From positions 310,001 through 374,000 of the forward strand of contig JAGYIT010000007.1 in NCBI GenBank assembly GCA_018402445.1: 64,000 nt of DNA, read 5' to 3'. Origin of the DNA: Akkermansiaceae bacterium (GTDB lineage Bacteria > Verrucomicrobiota > Verrucomicrobiia > Verrucomicrobiales > Akkermansiaceae). Shown piece by piece: positions 9,937-20,169 of this stretch. The translations under genes were made by a program, and so were the position numbers. How positions within the stretch are numbered: position 1 is the first letter of the stretch; each line of letters starts with the position of its first letter. Below the pieces are notes generated by a model. It was not told the DNA's origin. It searched no databases and worked only from the letters and a program-made list of their open reading frames with translations.

Positions 9937-12900
9937 TCAGATTTCGTGGGGATTGAGCCAGCGGAATGATACGATCCCAAACTCCCTGCCGAATCTGCGA
10001 TTCATGTCTTGCGTCAGGTCGGCCTGCGGGGTCGTGGCCTTTTCGGAGGGATCCACGTATTCCCGCCCGCGTTCGACGACCGCCTCGCACCACGCACGCG
10101 CCACGATTTGGCCGTCCGCCGCCTTCGCTTCGCCGTAAGCGCGGATGATGAAAGTGTCGGATCTGGCGGAAAGGATGGGGCCGATCGGGGTCAGGATGTC
10201 GGCTTGTTTCACCACGGAAGGGCCGCCGTAATTCATCGCCCCTTCCTCGGCTTCCGGGAATTCGAAGCGGTTTGCGACACTGTCCGTCACGGAGCGCCCG
10301 GAATTCTGCCGCTTGTTGATGGAGACGTAGTCGTCATCCAACGCGCTCTGTATCGCACCGGCGCGCGCCAGATCGGTATCCGTCCCAACCCTCCGGTTGA
10401 CGAAATCCGCCAGGCTGAGAAACGGCCCCCGTTTCCGGATCTCTTTGACCAGCGCCCCGGCCAGTTCTTCGATTTCCTCATCGCTGAGTGTCCGCCGCCC
10501 GTTCCATTGTCCGGCGTCCATGTTCGCGTCGTCATCAATCACGCTATCGAACGGCGCCCCTATGTTCGCCACCGGAGTCGTTTTGTCCGCAGGCTTGACG
10601 GACTCGCCGCCGTTCTCGTTCCGGGTCACGATCTGCCGGTCACGCAAGGCGCCCAATACCGCCTTCCAAGCCTCCACCGAGGTGGAATTCACGTTGAACA
10701 TTCCGTCAACCCGCAAATGGCTCGCGATCTCATCGACCGCCGTTTGCGTGGGAATCCCTCCGGAAAAAAGGCGACCCATAAGCGCATCGATCCGTTCTCC
10801 CGTGTCCACCCGCAGATAGCGGGCGACCGGCAGCGGCACGTCGTCCTCGAAAAACTCCCGCGCCACCTTCTCCTGGGTCTTTGCCTGGGGAAACGCAGGA
10901 GCAGGCTGCGGGGCGATGCCGGAGAGGAACCAGTCGTCCCACAGCTCGCGGTTCGCCAGATAGGAATGATCCGCCAGCGGATGCGGGTAGTTGGATACGT
11001 TGTGGACCGTCTTGTCCGGGGGGATCACCGACGGAGCCAGCGAGTTGCCGATCGCATGGGAGACCTGCGGTTCCAGGGGTAGAGTTGGTTGGCGAAGTCC
11101 GGGACCTTGTTCTGCTCCACCTTGGTGGACATGTTCCTGAAGGGCATGTTGAAGCCGTTGGCAAAGGAATGCTGGAAGGCGGCCAGGGAAACGATCGGCT
11201 GCCTCGGGATGGAATGGGTGGTGACGAAGCTGGAGCCGAATTCGGAACCGAGGCTGGATCCGAAAAATCCCTGGCCGTTGAACGATTCGTCCAGCGGGGC
11301 ATCCAGCCAACTGGTGAGGCCTTTCAAGGTGCTTTCGAACGGCACCATGTCGCGCTCCCATTTCGCGAGATCGTAGAAATTGAGGCTGTAGGCCCGCGGA
11401 TTGAAGCGCGCCAGGGTTCTTGACCCGGACATGTTCTCTTCCTCCGTCTTCGCAAAGTAGGAATGAACCATGAACGGAGCCTTTTCATTGATCAATGAGG
11501 CAACACTAAGCTGGCGGGTCATCGACGGCCCCTCGACAGTAGGATAGACCTCGGGATGCTCGTTGGCGCGGATGTCGAAAGGGTTCGGGCACGCGTCGCC
11601 CCTGGTTCTTTTCCCCCCGACCTGGACACGGGAATAACCGTAGCGGCTGTCCACCGACATGAACCCGTGGAGGGTCTGCCCCCTGCCACCCAGGTTCAGC
11701 CAGACGTGTGTCATGGCAAACGATCTCGAATTGCCCGCCTCGCTCCCCGCCCTCGGGACGACCCTGTAGGTGACCGTGTCAGAGGGTGATACCACCACGC
11801 GCTGGACGTTGCTGGCCGCGGTCAGTGAACTGGCCTCGGTGACCAAAGGCACCCGTGCGCCGCCCCCGTAGTTGAAACCTTTTTTCCCGTTGAATCCCTC
11901 CCAGCCTCCGACACTTTGTCCCCTCTGGTTGCTGGACAGGTCGCCATCCTGCGAGATTTTCAGGATTTCCCCGGGCTTCAGCGTGAGGGTTTCCGCGACC
12001 CCGGCATTCAGTTTCAGGAAATTCCCGTCATTCTTCCAGTTCGATGATTTGAGGATGGAGCAGCGGATCTCCGGGCCGCCGTTGACCGATACATTGATGT
12101 CGTAGGGGATCATCCAGAACTCATACAGGTAGTTCCATCTCAGGTTGCCGTTCAACAGTGTGCCTGGGGATGTCCACGGGCACATCCAAGGGATTCCAGA
12201 GCGTGACCACCGGATCGAAATTCAGCCATAGGATCTGCTTGCCCGGCTCGTCCGGATGCGGATCGGCCTCGAACGAATAGATGGTCTGGTAGTTGATCGT
12301 GACCGGGTGCTTGAACCGGTCCCAGGGGTCGGTGTTGAGTTCCGGTTGGGTGCGCTTGGTTTGCAGGTAGGGGGCGCTGGATGGAATCGAGCCGCCGGAG
12401 GTGTAGGACAATCCCCCGCCATACTTCAGATCCTTGTATGAATGGTAATAGCCCCAGAGTTCCATGAGATTGATCCCGACTTCGTTGAAGCCCGTCATCT
12501 GGCTCCGTGCCGTATAGAGCACGTTTGCAGGATCGCTCAGGTCGGGGGGCGCGGTGAAAGTCTCGAACTTCATCGAGAGATCCTTGCGGAAGCCTCCGTC
12601 CCTGACGTTGGTGAGCAGCCCGGAGGAGGAGTCGGTGAGATCGTGGAACAGCGGGCGCGGAGCTTCCGGGGATGAGGCGAGGAACTCCGCCTGCCTCCAG
12701 CCGGTGAGGCTCGGGATGCGCGGATCTTCAGGCGCGAGCTGGGAAAAGGGTTTCCCGGAACCCGTTGAGGCGATTTCCACCGCGTTGCGAGGCGCACCCT
12801 GCGTTGACGAGCGCAGCGCACCGAGACTGCTGTCCTTTGTTGCGGGCTGGGTCGCGATGGCGGCTTTCACCCCCTGATCACCCACCCACCAGGCGAGGCG

Positions 12901-13431
12901 AACCGCCTTGTCCCCGGTGCCGAATTTCGTCGCGGGAACGCTGACTTTGCCCTCGCCGGTGCCCAAGGTGCCCGCGCCGACCAGTTCCACCGAGTCCGGG
13001 CCACCCGCCGGGGTCTCTGCATCGGAAGGTGATTGATTCTCGCCGGAGACCAGCCAGGAGCGGAACACGGGATCGGGGCGGCTGTCCTGTGTGGCGGGCC
13101 AGGAATCGAAAACCCCGGTCCAGTGCCGCTTGCCGGGCGCGGAGGATGTGGTGGAGCCATCGCCTCCGGGCTCCGTGCGTTGATCCGCGGTGATCGAGAT
13201 GCGCTGATCCGGCCCCAGCTGCTTCTGGAGCTCGCCGATGGCCAGCATCAGCGCGAGCCGGGCGTTCGCCCGGGCCTCGGCCTGGGCGTTGCCTTGGGTG
13301 GAGGAACGCAGCGAAACGGCCGAGAGCGAGAGCAGCCCCACCGCCAGGATGGTGAGGAGGATCATCAGCGAAAGGGTCGCGACCAATGCGAAGCCGCGGG
13401 GTTGGGCGGCTTTTGAGGTGAAAGGTTTCAT
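9937..13431 (-). CDS. Verru_Chthon cassette protein A-like, prepilin-type N-terminus, copy 2; two apparent frameshifts
   Basis: The leader is RGFALVATLSLMILLTILAVG followed by SLRSSTQGNAQAEARANARLA, nearly identical to copy 1, so the product is probably membrane-anchored by one N-terminal helix and exported. About 1,165 residues. Two breaks divide the gene. At 12166-12169 a four-base G run, one base too long, separates DPLDVPVDIP from GTLLNGNLRWNYLYEF. At 11058-11060 a three-base G run, one base too short, separates LYPWNRRSP from HAIGNSLAPSV. Fixing both restores one continuous family-typical protein ending in IVARAWCEAVVERGREYV and FRWLNPHEI. First gene of the minus-strand operon and divergent from the regulator at 13598. 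Confidence 0.75.
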
Positions 13432-13597
13432 TTTGAGATCGCTTTGTATTTATCCGGTAAAGACAACGTTCCGGCGGTTATTTGAAAAATCCACGGTAAT
13501 CTTTCATTTCCTGCCAAAAAGGAAGCTCCACGGAAGGCGCGGGATGGCGAGCATGAATTGGCTGGACATCTGAACCGTTTTGGGGGGCAGTTGCGCC
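13432..13597. promoter_or_regulatory. divergent intergenic region between Verru_Chthon operon and regulator
   Basis: These 166 bases separate two divergent start codons and must hold promoters for both directions. I see no convincing -35/-10 pair or palindromic operator. The only clear signal is a GGGGGG stretch 12 nt before the regulator's ATG, which can act as its ribosome binding site. Control of the operon by the adjacent regulator is inferred from position. Confidence 0.35.
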
Positions 13598-14671
13598 ATG
13601 TCGAAGATCCGCATCCTCTCCGCCGCTGAGCAGGTGGCAGGCCATCTCCGGACGCAAATTTCCCGGGGCGAGCTCAGCGGGGAAATGCCGGGGGCGATCA
13701 CGCTGGCCGCGGAACTGGGAGTGAACCACAAGACGGTGGAGACGGCGCTCGCGCAGCTCGAAGCCGAAGGGCTGCTGGTGGCGCGCGGTGCGCGGCGTTC
13801 GCGCGGGATCGCCACGGGGATGACAGGACGCGCGCGGCGCGGGCTGAAAGTGGCGACCATGCTCTACGAACCCGCCGATGCCAGGACCGATTACATGATC
13901 GAGATCCGCCACGAACTCGCGGAGGCCGGCCATTTCCCGTTTTATGTCAAAAAGAACTGCATCGAAATCGGCACCGATGTGGCGCGGCTCGCCCGGCTGG
14001 TGAAACAGGTCGATGCGGATGTCTGGCTGGTGCAGGCGGGAACCCGTGAGATCCTGGAATGGTTCGCCGGGCATTCGCAGCCGGCATTCGGGCTGTTCGG
14101 GAAATTCCGGGATCTGGACATCGCGGGCGCCCGGGCCGATGCATCCTCGGCCTATGACACGGCGGTGCGCCAGCTCGTGGCCTTGGGTCACCGCCGCATT
14201 GTCCTGCTCGCGCGCCCGCAGCGCAAGCTGCCCGCGCCGGGCTTGTCGGAACAGGCGTTCCTGGACACCTTGGAAGCTTGCGGCATCCGGGTCAGCGATT
14301 ACCATTTCCCGCTTTGGGAAAACACCAAGGAGGGCTTCCACCGCCGCCTCAACGAGCTTTTCAAGCTCACCCCGCCCACCGCGATCATCACGGATGAAAC
14401 CGTCCTGTTCGCCGCCTTGGAGCCCTTCCTTGCCGCACGCGGCATCCGGGTCCCGCAGGATGTCTCCCTGATCTGCGGGGATCCCGATCCCCACTTCGCC
14501 TGGCGCGAACCCACCGTCGCCCACTTCAATGCGGATAGCTCGACTTGGGTGAACCACGTCGTCCGCTGGGCCGCGAACATCAGCCAAGGCAAGGACTACC
14601 GCCGCAAGATCTACTCCAAGGTCGAGTTCGTCCCCGGCGGCACCATCGGGCCAGCGGGGAAGGGGAGGTGA
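13598..14671 (+). CDS. GntR-type winged-helix regulator with LacI-like sugar-sensor domain
   Basis: I chose the ATG at 13598 (MSKIRILSAAEQVAGHLRTQI) because a GGGGGGCAG ribosome-binding-like stretch precedes it. Residues 10-75 form a GntR-type winged helix (ITLAAELGVNHKTVETALAQL, then EAEGLLVARG). Residues 85 to the end form a periplasmic-binding-like sensor as in LacI/XylR regulators, with AYDTAVRQLVALGHRRIVLL, TAIITDETVLFAAL and RVPQDVSLICGDPDP. It probably binds a sugar-like ligand and controls transcription of the adjacent divergent operon or the nearby glycan genes. Length (357 residues) is normal for this architecture. A hairpin terminator follows directly. Confidence 0.85.
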   Translation: MSKIRILSAAEQVAGHLRTQISRGELSGEMPGAITLAAELGVNHKTVETALAQLEAEGLLVARGARRSRGIATGMTGRARRGLKVATMLYEPADARTDYMIEIRHELAEAGHFPFYVKKNCIEIGTDVARLARLVKQVDADVWLVQAGTREILEWFAGHSQPAFGLFGKFRDLDIAGARADASSAYDTAVRQLVALGHRRIVLLARPQRKLPAPGLSEQAFLDTLEACGIRVSDYHFPLWENTKEGFHRRLNELFKLTPPTAIITDETVLFAALEPFLAARGIRVPQDVSLICGDPDPHFAWREPTVAHFNADSSTWVNHVVRWAANISQGKDYRRKIYSKVEFVPGGTIGPAGKGR

Positions 14672-14680
14672 AGCGGAAAG

Positions 14681-14708
14681 CCCGTGGCGCGATGCGCCAC
14701 CGGGTTTT
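14681..14708 (+). terminator. rho-independent terminator of the regulator gene
   Basis: The arm CCCGTGGCGC at 14681-14690 pairs with GCGCCAC plus CGGG at 14694-14704 (one bulged C), with loop GAT and a following TTTT. It starts 9 nt after the regulator's TGA. Confidence 0.6.
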
Positions 14709-14889
14709 GGGAGAGGAAACGTTCTTCAGCATCTACCGGCGGCGGCGCAGGATAGCAAGCAGGCCGAGTCCGCCGATAAGTGCGGCGGAGGGCTCGGGGA
14801 CAGCCGTGATGACGATGTTGTCGAAGACGTGAAATGTGCCATTCGCGCCACCAGTCCCGACCTTTCTTACTAACAAAACAGGATGAGTA

Positions 14890-15024
14890 ACTCCAGCATT
14901 CGAAGGCGGAGGATCCGGCACCTACAGGGATGTGGTCGCAGTTGAGTTCCTTGCCATCCCCGAGCCCTCCTCTGCCTTACTCGGAGGGCTTGGTGTTCTC
15001 GCTCTGCTACGTCGTAGGCGCTAG
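14890..15024 (+). pseudogene. C-terminal fragment of a second PEP-CTERM protein
   Basis: On the plus strand, in frame with the TAG at 15022, the sequence reads GTYRDVVAVEFLAIPEPSSA, then LLGGLGVLALLRRRR: the PEP motif, hydrophobic helix and Arg-rich end of a PEP-CTERM sorting domain. No start codon or upstream domain is present. The fragment begins inside the split minus-strand PEP-CTERM gene, near 14890, and is followed by a strong terminator. It appears to be the end of another gene brought in by recombination. Confidence 0.6.
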
Positions 15025-15053
15025 GAGTGAGTTCATTGTTAGAAAATTCTAAG

Positions 15054-15084
15054 CGGCGTTCCGGCTACGGAGCGCCGTTTTTTT
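15054..15084 (+). terminator. rho-independent terminator after the plus-strand PEP-CTERM fragment
   Basis: Ten-base arms 15054-15063 (CGGCGTTCCG) and 15068-15077 (CGGAGCGCCG) pair with one G-T and loop GCTA, followed by seven T at 15078-15084. It lies 30 nt after the PEP-CTERM stop and probably travelled with that gene. Confidence 0.8.
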
Positions 15085-15202
15085 ACCCCCGAAGTCCGGG
15101 GAGGTTTCGCAAACCACAAGGAGGCGAGTTAGTGCGCGATAAAGGCAAGTTGCGGTTACACTCTTTTCCCATGATGCCATTGTAAGAAAAACCATAGGAA
15201 GT

Positions 15203-15378
15203 GATGGCGGGCTGGCGAAGGAGGATGAGCGGATGACGGGAGTTTCGGGTTCGCTGGTGGTGCCGATCCTTTCGGAAAGCGGCGAGGTGCTCGGCACGCT
15301 TGGGGTTAGCAAGGTGACGCCCTATGAATTTTCCGACGCGGAGAAGGAGAGGCTCGCGGAGATCGGGCGGGAGTTTTG
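15203..15378 (+). pseudogene. partial duplicate of the GAF-domain gene (C-terminal third)
   Basis: Frame 3 reads TGVSGSLVVPILSESGEVLG, then TLGVSKVTPYEFSDAEKER and LAEIGREF before a stop, closely matching the C-terminus of the intact GAF gene at 16042-16452. DNA identity is high from about 15205 to 15377 but with many synonymous differences, so it is a diverged copy and not a recent duplication. The N-terminal two thirds are absent. It interrupts the minus-strand PEP-CTERM gene. Nothing recognisable lies between the terminator and this fragment (15085-15202). Confidence 0.65.
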
Positions 15379-15496
15379 AGCCGGAATTGGTCATGGTGTT
15401 GAAGTTATCGCTCTGGATGGTGATCGCACCATGGGCGGAACTCATGGCGAATGTGAGCGCCGCGAAAGCGGGAATGAAGCGAGTGTTTTGTTTCAT

Positions 15497-16041
15497 CGTG
15501 TTTTCTGGTGTTGAAAAACGAATACGCATCTCAGCGGGCAAGTTCATTTCGGTAAATAGCAGACGGGAGGCTATTGCCGAATCATCTTCATGTTATTTTC
15601 TGATCCTTTTTGGGGAGTAGGTTTAGGTGCTGCGTGTGTCCGCAAGGTTTTCGGGAAAGAGAACACGGATCCGACTTCGCCGCCTGCTTCGCTGAAGCTT
15701 GGAAGGCCTTGAAGACGACGACGGACAGGCGAACGCGGATGGACACGGATCAGATGGGGTGTGATTTTTTCCGGTAGGGCTGATCCGGCTCGGTCGGCCC
15801 ATTTCCAAGATCAAACGCGCTGCTGACTTTGGCGGGAGTGAAATCACGGAACAAAAAGCCCGCCTCACTGCGGTTTCACTACCATTCCGGGATTACGGCT
15901 CCTGCGTTTTTGATCAGGGCCGACCGAGCCGGATCAGCCCTACCGGTATGGGATGAATCTCGCCTTGCGATCATCATCCACCGGAAAAAATCACGACCTA
16001 TTCCAGATGGACAGGGCGGGGCGGGGAGGTCATTTTTCCGC
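15497..16041. other. 545-bp intergenic region without a supported gene
   Basis: No coding frame here has credible composition. The region holds a decamer-like stretch near 15730-15760 (GCGGATGGACACGGAT) of the kind also seen at 23.65 and 36.26 kb, and the inverted-repeat element at 15771-15946. The GAF gene's own start follows at 16042. Confidence 0.5.
15771..15946. repeat. 176-bp element bounded by perfect 30-bp inverted repeats
   Basis: Bases 15771-15800 are the exact reverse complement of 15917-15946. Inside, a second shorter inverted pair (GATCAAACGC near 15809 and GCGTTTTTGATCA near 15904) continues the symmetry, so the whole element could fold into one long stem. There is no transposase inside and no obvious target-site duplication. 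It resembles a MITE or a large palindromic intergenic element; its origin is not known. Confidence 0.7.
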
Positions 16042-16452
16042 ATGAACAAACCGGAAGAAAAACTACAGGAAGCGATGGCGGAATTCGGGTGCCAGACGGG
16101 AACCTTGCACCGGGCGGAGGGGGAGTGGCTGCATCTGGTGGCGCAGGCGGGGGTGCCGGATTTTTTGTTAGATAAGATCAGCCTGATCCCGTTCGGGAAA
16201 GGGATCGCGGGGGTGGCGGCATCGACGCGTGAGCCTGTGGAACTGTGCAATCTCCAGCAGGATCTCGGCGGGGTGGCGAAGGAGGACGCGCGGAAAACGG
16301 GAGTCTCTGGTTCGCTGGCGGTGCCGATCCTTTCGGAGACCGGCGAGGTGCTGGGGACGCTGGGGGTCGGGAAAACCGAGCCGTATGAGTTTTCCGAGGC
16401 GGAAAAGGCGAGGCTCGCGGAGATCGGGCGGGAGTTTGTGGGGATGCTTTAG
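16042..16452 (+). CDS. single GAF-domain protein
   Basis: ATG at 16042 starts MNKPEEKLQEAMAEFGCQTG; the product is 136 residues and consists almost entirely of one GAF domain (GVPDFLLDKISLIPFGKGIA, LCNLQQDLGG, SLAVPILSETGEVLGTLGV). Single-domain GAF proteins bind small ligands or act as free-methionine sulfoxide reductases, but the paired catalytic cysteines of the latter are not evident, so I leave the role open. It is soluble and cytoplasmic. A diverged fragment of the same gene lies 700 bp upstream at 15203-15378. A palindromic repeat follows the stop. Confidence 0.75.
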   Translation: MNKPEEKLQEAMAEFGCQTGTLHRAEGEWLHLVAQAGVPDFLLDKISLIPFGKGIAGVAASTREPVELCNLQQDLGGVAKEDARKTGVSGSLAVPILSETGEVLGTLGVGKTEPYEFSEAEKARLAEIGREFVGML

Positions 16453-16492
16453 GCAGGGAGCGGCGGATCGGAATCCGCCGATGCCCATGGGA
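16451..16492. repeat. dispersed palindromic repeat, copy 1
   Basis: The core GGCGGAT-CGGA-ATCCGCC (16462-16479) forms a 7-bp stem. The surrounding 36 bases (16457-16492) match the reverse complement of 52741-52776 at about 32 of 36 positions, so the same element occurs twice in the window in opposite orientation. It is REP-like, with no U-tract. Confidence 0.65.
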
Positions 16493-16590
16493 GGAGGATG
16501 ATGGGTGCTTATGCTCTTTCCATCGACACTTCAAGGGCAGGGGGCGGATTTTTGATCCACCTCTCCATGCGCTGCCGCGATAGAATTTTT

Positions 16591-17790
<1,200 letters not shown>

Positions 17791-17846
17791 GAGGCGGCGG
17801 GTTTAAGCGGGCTTTTCCGTAGGGTCAAGGTTTTGATTGGATGGAG

Positions 17847-17921
17847 GCGTGGCGGCGGATTGCATCCGCCATGCCTGACAAAACCCGAGGAAGGCAGGGC
17901 GGATGCAATCCGCCGCCACGC
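17847..17921. repeat. 24-bp perfect inverted repeats in a divergent promoter region
   Basis: Bases 17847-17870 are the exact reverse complement of 17898-17921, separated by 27 bp; each arm itself contains the palindrome GCGGATTGCATCCGC. The element lies between the divergent helicase and EamA genes, so it could influence either promoter or form a cruciform. It is one of several short palindromes with a TGCA centre in this window. Confidence 0.65.
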
Positions 17922-17958
17922 TTGCTTTGTCCACGGCGCCGGGTGACAAGCGTGTTGG

Positions 17959-18846
17959 ATGCGAAGCGAGGATGAGAAGCCCGATCTCAAGGGCGTGCTG
18001 TGGATGCTCGCCTCCGTCGTTCTTTTCGCGGCGAACACGCTTCTAATCCGCGCGGCCTCGGAGGTCTCCGGGGTGGGGGACGGTTGGATGGCGTCGCTGT
18101 TCCGGGGATTCATCGGGGTGGTGCTGCTGCAGGTGCTTTACCGAAAGGGCAGGGGGCTGGATTGGCGGCGGATGTTTTCCAGTAGGATGGTGGTAATGCG
18201 CGGCGTGATTGGCGGGGCGGCGATCATTTGTTTCTACATCACCATCGTGCAAATTGGCGCGGCGCGGGCGACGGTGATTAACCTGACTTACCCAATGTTC
18301 GCGACGGTGATTGCGGCGTTCTGGTTGAAGGAGAAAATCGGCTTGGCGAAGAGGGTATGGCTGGCGGTGGCTTTTGCGGGGCTGGTGGTTTTCCTCAGCG
18401 ATGGGGAATCGGCGATAAAGCCTTCCGCCTGGGATCTGCTGGCGCTCCTCGGCGCTCTCGCGGCTGGCTGGGTGGTGGTCATCATCAGGAAGCTCCGCAA
18501 CGACGAGCATCCGGCGACGATCTACGGCTCGCTGGCGGTCTGCATGCTGCTCATGGGGCTACCCTCGGTCGGAAAACTGCCGCAGCTTCCCCCGGCGGGC
18601 TTGGCTTTCCTTGCGGCGGGGGCGTTCGTGGTCACTTTCGGACAGTTGATCATGACCAGCGCCTACCAGCGGCTCTCGATTGCGCACGGATCATCCCTGC
18701 AGATGGCCTTGCCGGTCGTCACGGCGGCGGGCGCGTTCCTGTTTTTCGGGGAAACATTCCAAGCCCACGAACTCGTCGGGGCGGTCATCACGCTCTTCGC
18801 GATCTGGCGGGTGGCGGGGGGGAAGAGAGTGAGAAGTGAGAAGTGA
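17959..18846 (+). CDS. EamA/DMT-family inner-membrane transporter
   Basis: A 295-residue, very hydrophobic protein with about ten predicted membrane helices arranged as two EamA repeats, each showing the family pattern at repeat ends (INLTYPMFATVIAAFWLKEK in the first half, LVGAVITLFAIWRV in the second). Such transporters export or import small metabolites; the substrate cannot be read from sequence. The last residues (GGKRVRSEK and the stop) are encoded by the heptamer array at 18822-18850, so the array has set the C-terminus. Confidence 0.85.
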   Translation: MRSEDEKPDLKGVLWMLASVVLFAANTLLIRAASEVSGVGDGWMASLFRGFIGVVLLQVLYRKGRGLDWRRMFSSRMVVMRGVIGGAAIICFYITIVQIGAARATVINLTYPMFATVIAAFWLKEKIGLAKRVWLAVAFAGLVVFLSDGESAIKPSAWDLLALLGALAAGWVVVIIRKLRNDEHPATIYGSLAVCMLLMGLPSVGKLPQLPPAGLAFLAAGAFVVTFGQLIMTSAYQRLSIAHGSSLQMALPVVTAAGAFLFFGETFQAHELVGAVITLFAIWRVAGGKRVRSEK

Positions 18847-18850
18847 AAAG
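18822..18850. repeat. heptamer-phased array (GAGAAGT type)
   Basis: Degenerate repeats with 7-nt spacing (GTGAGAA, GTGAGAA, GTGAAAA) cover the 3' end of the EamA gene and supply its TGA. Confidence 0.55.
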
Positions 18851-18933
18851 CGGGCGGTGAGCAGAGGGAAGAGGCTCCCAATACCGGCTTGCAGCGTAGT
18901 CCTTGCATTGAACGCGAAGACGCGGCCTTGCGG

Positions 18934-19503
18934 TTAATCATCGTCCTCTCGCAATCTCCGCTCCCGCTGCAGAAGTTCCGGATTTCCCAGACCTCGCTCC
19001 TTCAGCCAACGCTCACAATCAGTATCAGAGACAGCGCCCTCGGAATACAGACAGGCGTGCTCCTGAAGAAGCCAAGGGTAGTTCTCGTAGGCGGCAAAAA
19101 CCGCCCACCGCGCTTCCGGATTGGCTGCCAGGGTGAAAAGTCGCTTCAACTCTTCGTGACCCTGCGGAGGATCAACGATGATTTCAAAGCTCGCGATGTT
19201 GAGTGCGGCCATCAGCGACTCATTCCGTTCGCGTTTCCATGTTTTCGCGAGTTCACATATCAAAGCCCATCCCTCGTCCCGGAGTTCCGTTGTTGAAAGC
19301 GTGAACTGAAGTTCGTTCAACACCACGCACTGCAGGTGTGTCACCGGTTTGCCTTCTGCGAAACGAGGGTGCTTGATCCAACCCATGATTCCCGCCCAAA
19401 GCGCTTCCCGGGAGTGGGTGTCGTAGCAAGCGGCGGCGCACTGGTCTTTCAGCAGTTGAATCTCCGCTTCCGCCTGTTCCGCCAGTGTGTCGGGATCTTC
19501 CAT
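18934..19503 (-). CDS. uncharacterised cytoplasmic protein, 189 residues
   Basis: The ATG at 19503 is the first in frame. The product is acidic, mostly alpha-helical, with no signal peptide or membrane helix. It contains ELRDEGWALICELAKTWKRE and FTLAANPEARWAVFAAYENY. I do not recognise the family and see no metal-binding or nucleotide-binding motif. It is flanked by an EamA gene (convergent) and another uncharacterised minus-strand gene 118 bp upstream; no operon partner is clear. Codon use matches neighbouring genes, which supports a real gene. Confidence 0.6.
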   Translation of the reverse strand: MEDPDTLAEQAEAEIQLLKDQCAAACYDTHSREALWAGIMGWIKHPRFAEGKPVTHLQCVVLNELQFTLSTTELRDEGWALICELAKTWKRERNESLMAALNIASFEIIVDPPQGHEELKRLFTLAANPEARWAVFAAYENYPWLLQEHACLYSEGAVSDTDCERWLKERGLGNPELLQRERRLREDDD

Positions 19504-19621
19504 TTCAACGAAAAGTGTGAGGTTGATAGCTGGCGGGGTGCCATATGAACTTCGAGTTTATTTACACCTCTCCGTCGCCATCGGTGAGCGAGAAAAGGTA
19601 ATTGGAAACCCTCTCCACCGC

Positions 19622-20083
19622 CTAATCTTTGGACGGGATGACGGTGATCAGGAGTTTTCCCTCCTTTTCCGGACGTGCGGGATACATGAGTTTCACGCAG
19701 GATTCAGCGGCTTCCGTCACTTGTCCGATGCTGAACGGGTAGCCTTCCGGAACCTTGGCGGCGGCGGCATCAATGACGACCTCCATGTGCTGGCTTCCGT
19801 TCAAGTATGTGCCGGTAATTTTCACGCCGTAGAGGGAGACCAGGTTCACGTCGCCAAGCGTTTTCCGGACGTCGTCGCTGGCTGGGACGAAAGGTTTTGA
19901 GATGGCGCTGAAGCGCCACTCGGGGTCGGCGAAGTAGCTGACGATAGGCACGTCCGTGATGCGGATGGCAGGGTCTTCGTCGCTTCCGTGGAGGTAGAGC
20001 GGCTGCTTTACGGATCTCAGTGATAGCTGCGAGGCGTGGAGGGGAAGTATCAGAAGGGCGATGGCAGCGAGGGCTTTGATCAT
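19622..20083 (-). CDS. uncharacterised exported protein, 153 residues
   Basis: I start at ATG 20083, which yields a short signal peptide (MIKALAAIALLILPLHA) followed by SQLSLRSVKQPLYLHGSDED. The rest is predicted beta-rich (ITDVPIVSYFADPEWRFSAI, VSLYGVKITGTYLNG, KEGKLLITVI). No known catalytic motif. Probably periplasmic. I see no Shine-Dalgarno sequence upstream of the ATG. Confidence 0.6.
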   Translation of the reverse strand: MIKALAAIALLILPLHASQLSLRSVKQPLYLHGSDEDPAIRITDVPIVSYFADPEWRFSAISKPFVPASDDVRKTLGDVNLVSLYGVKITGTYLNGSQHMEVVIDAAAAKVPEGYPFSIGQVTEAAESCVKLMYPARPEKEGKLLITVIPSKD

Positions 20084-20169
20084 GGAAAGAGGGTGGGGAT
20101 ATCGGGTGGGGCTTGTCAGTCTCCGAGTTGCGGGAAGGCAACATTTGGAGTTGGCGTAATGGTTGCGCG

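Larger units (their letters stand above)
14733..15496 (-). pseudogene. PEP-CTERM exported protein gene split into N- and C-terminal pieces
   Basis: At 15496 an ATG opens MKQNTRFIPAFAALTFAMSSAHGA, a signal peptide followed by ITIQSDNFNTMTNSGS, typical of small Verrucomicrobia PEP-CTERM proteins. Coding stops making sense at about 15379, where a sense-strand GAF fragment begins. The matching C-terminus lies at 14733-14880 on the same strand: FHVFDNIVITAVPEPSAALIG, then a hydrophobic stretch and LRRRR, a PEP-CTERM sorting signal (VPEP, transmembrane helix, Arg cluster). The middle of the gene (usually 100-200 residues) is missing and about 490 bp of foreign pieces sit in its place. The intact protein would have been exported and anchored by an exosortase; this locus cannot make it. 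Confidence 0.6.

Noticed and set aside
12160..12172. CCC-AGG-C at the frame change in the second Verru_Chthon gene, like the yeast Ty1 +1 frameshift heptamer
   Set aside because: Six breaks in unrelated genes, of both signs and all next to G/C runs, fit indel errors better than programmed frameshifting.
15623..15868. 81-codon minus-strand frame near the GAF gene
   Set aside because: It runs through the inverted-repeat element and has Ser/Pro/Arg-rich shadow composition.
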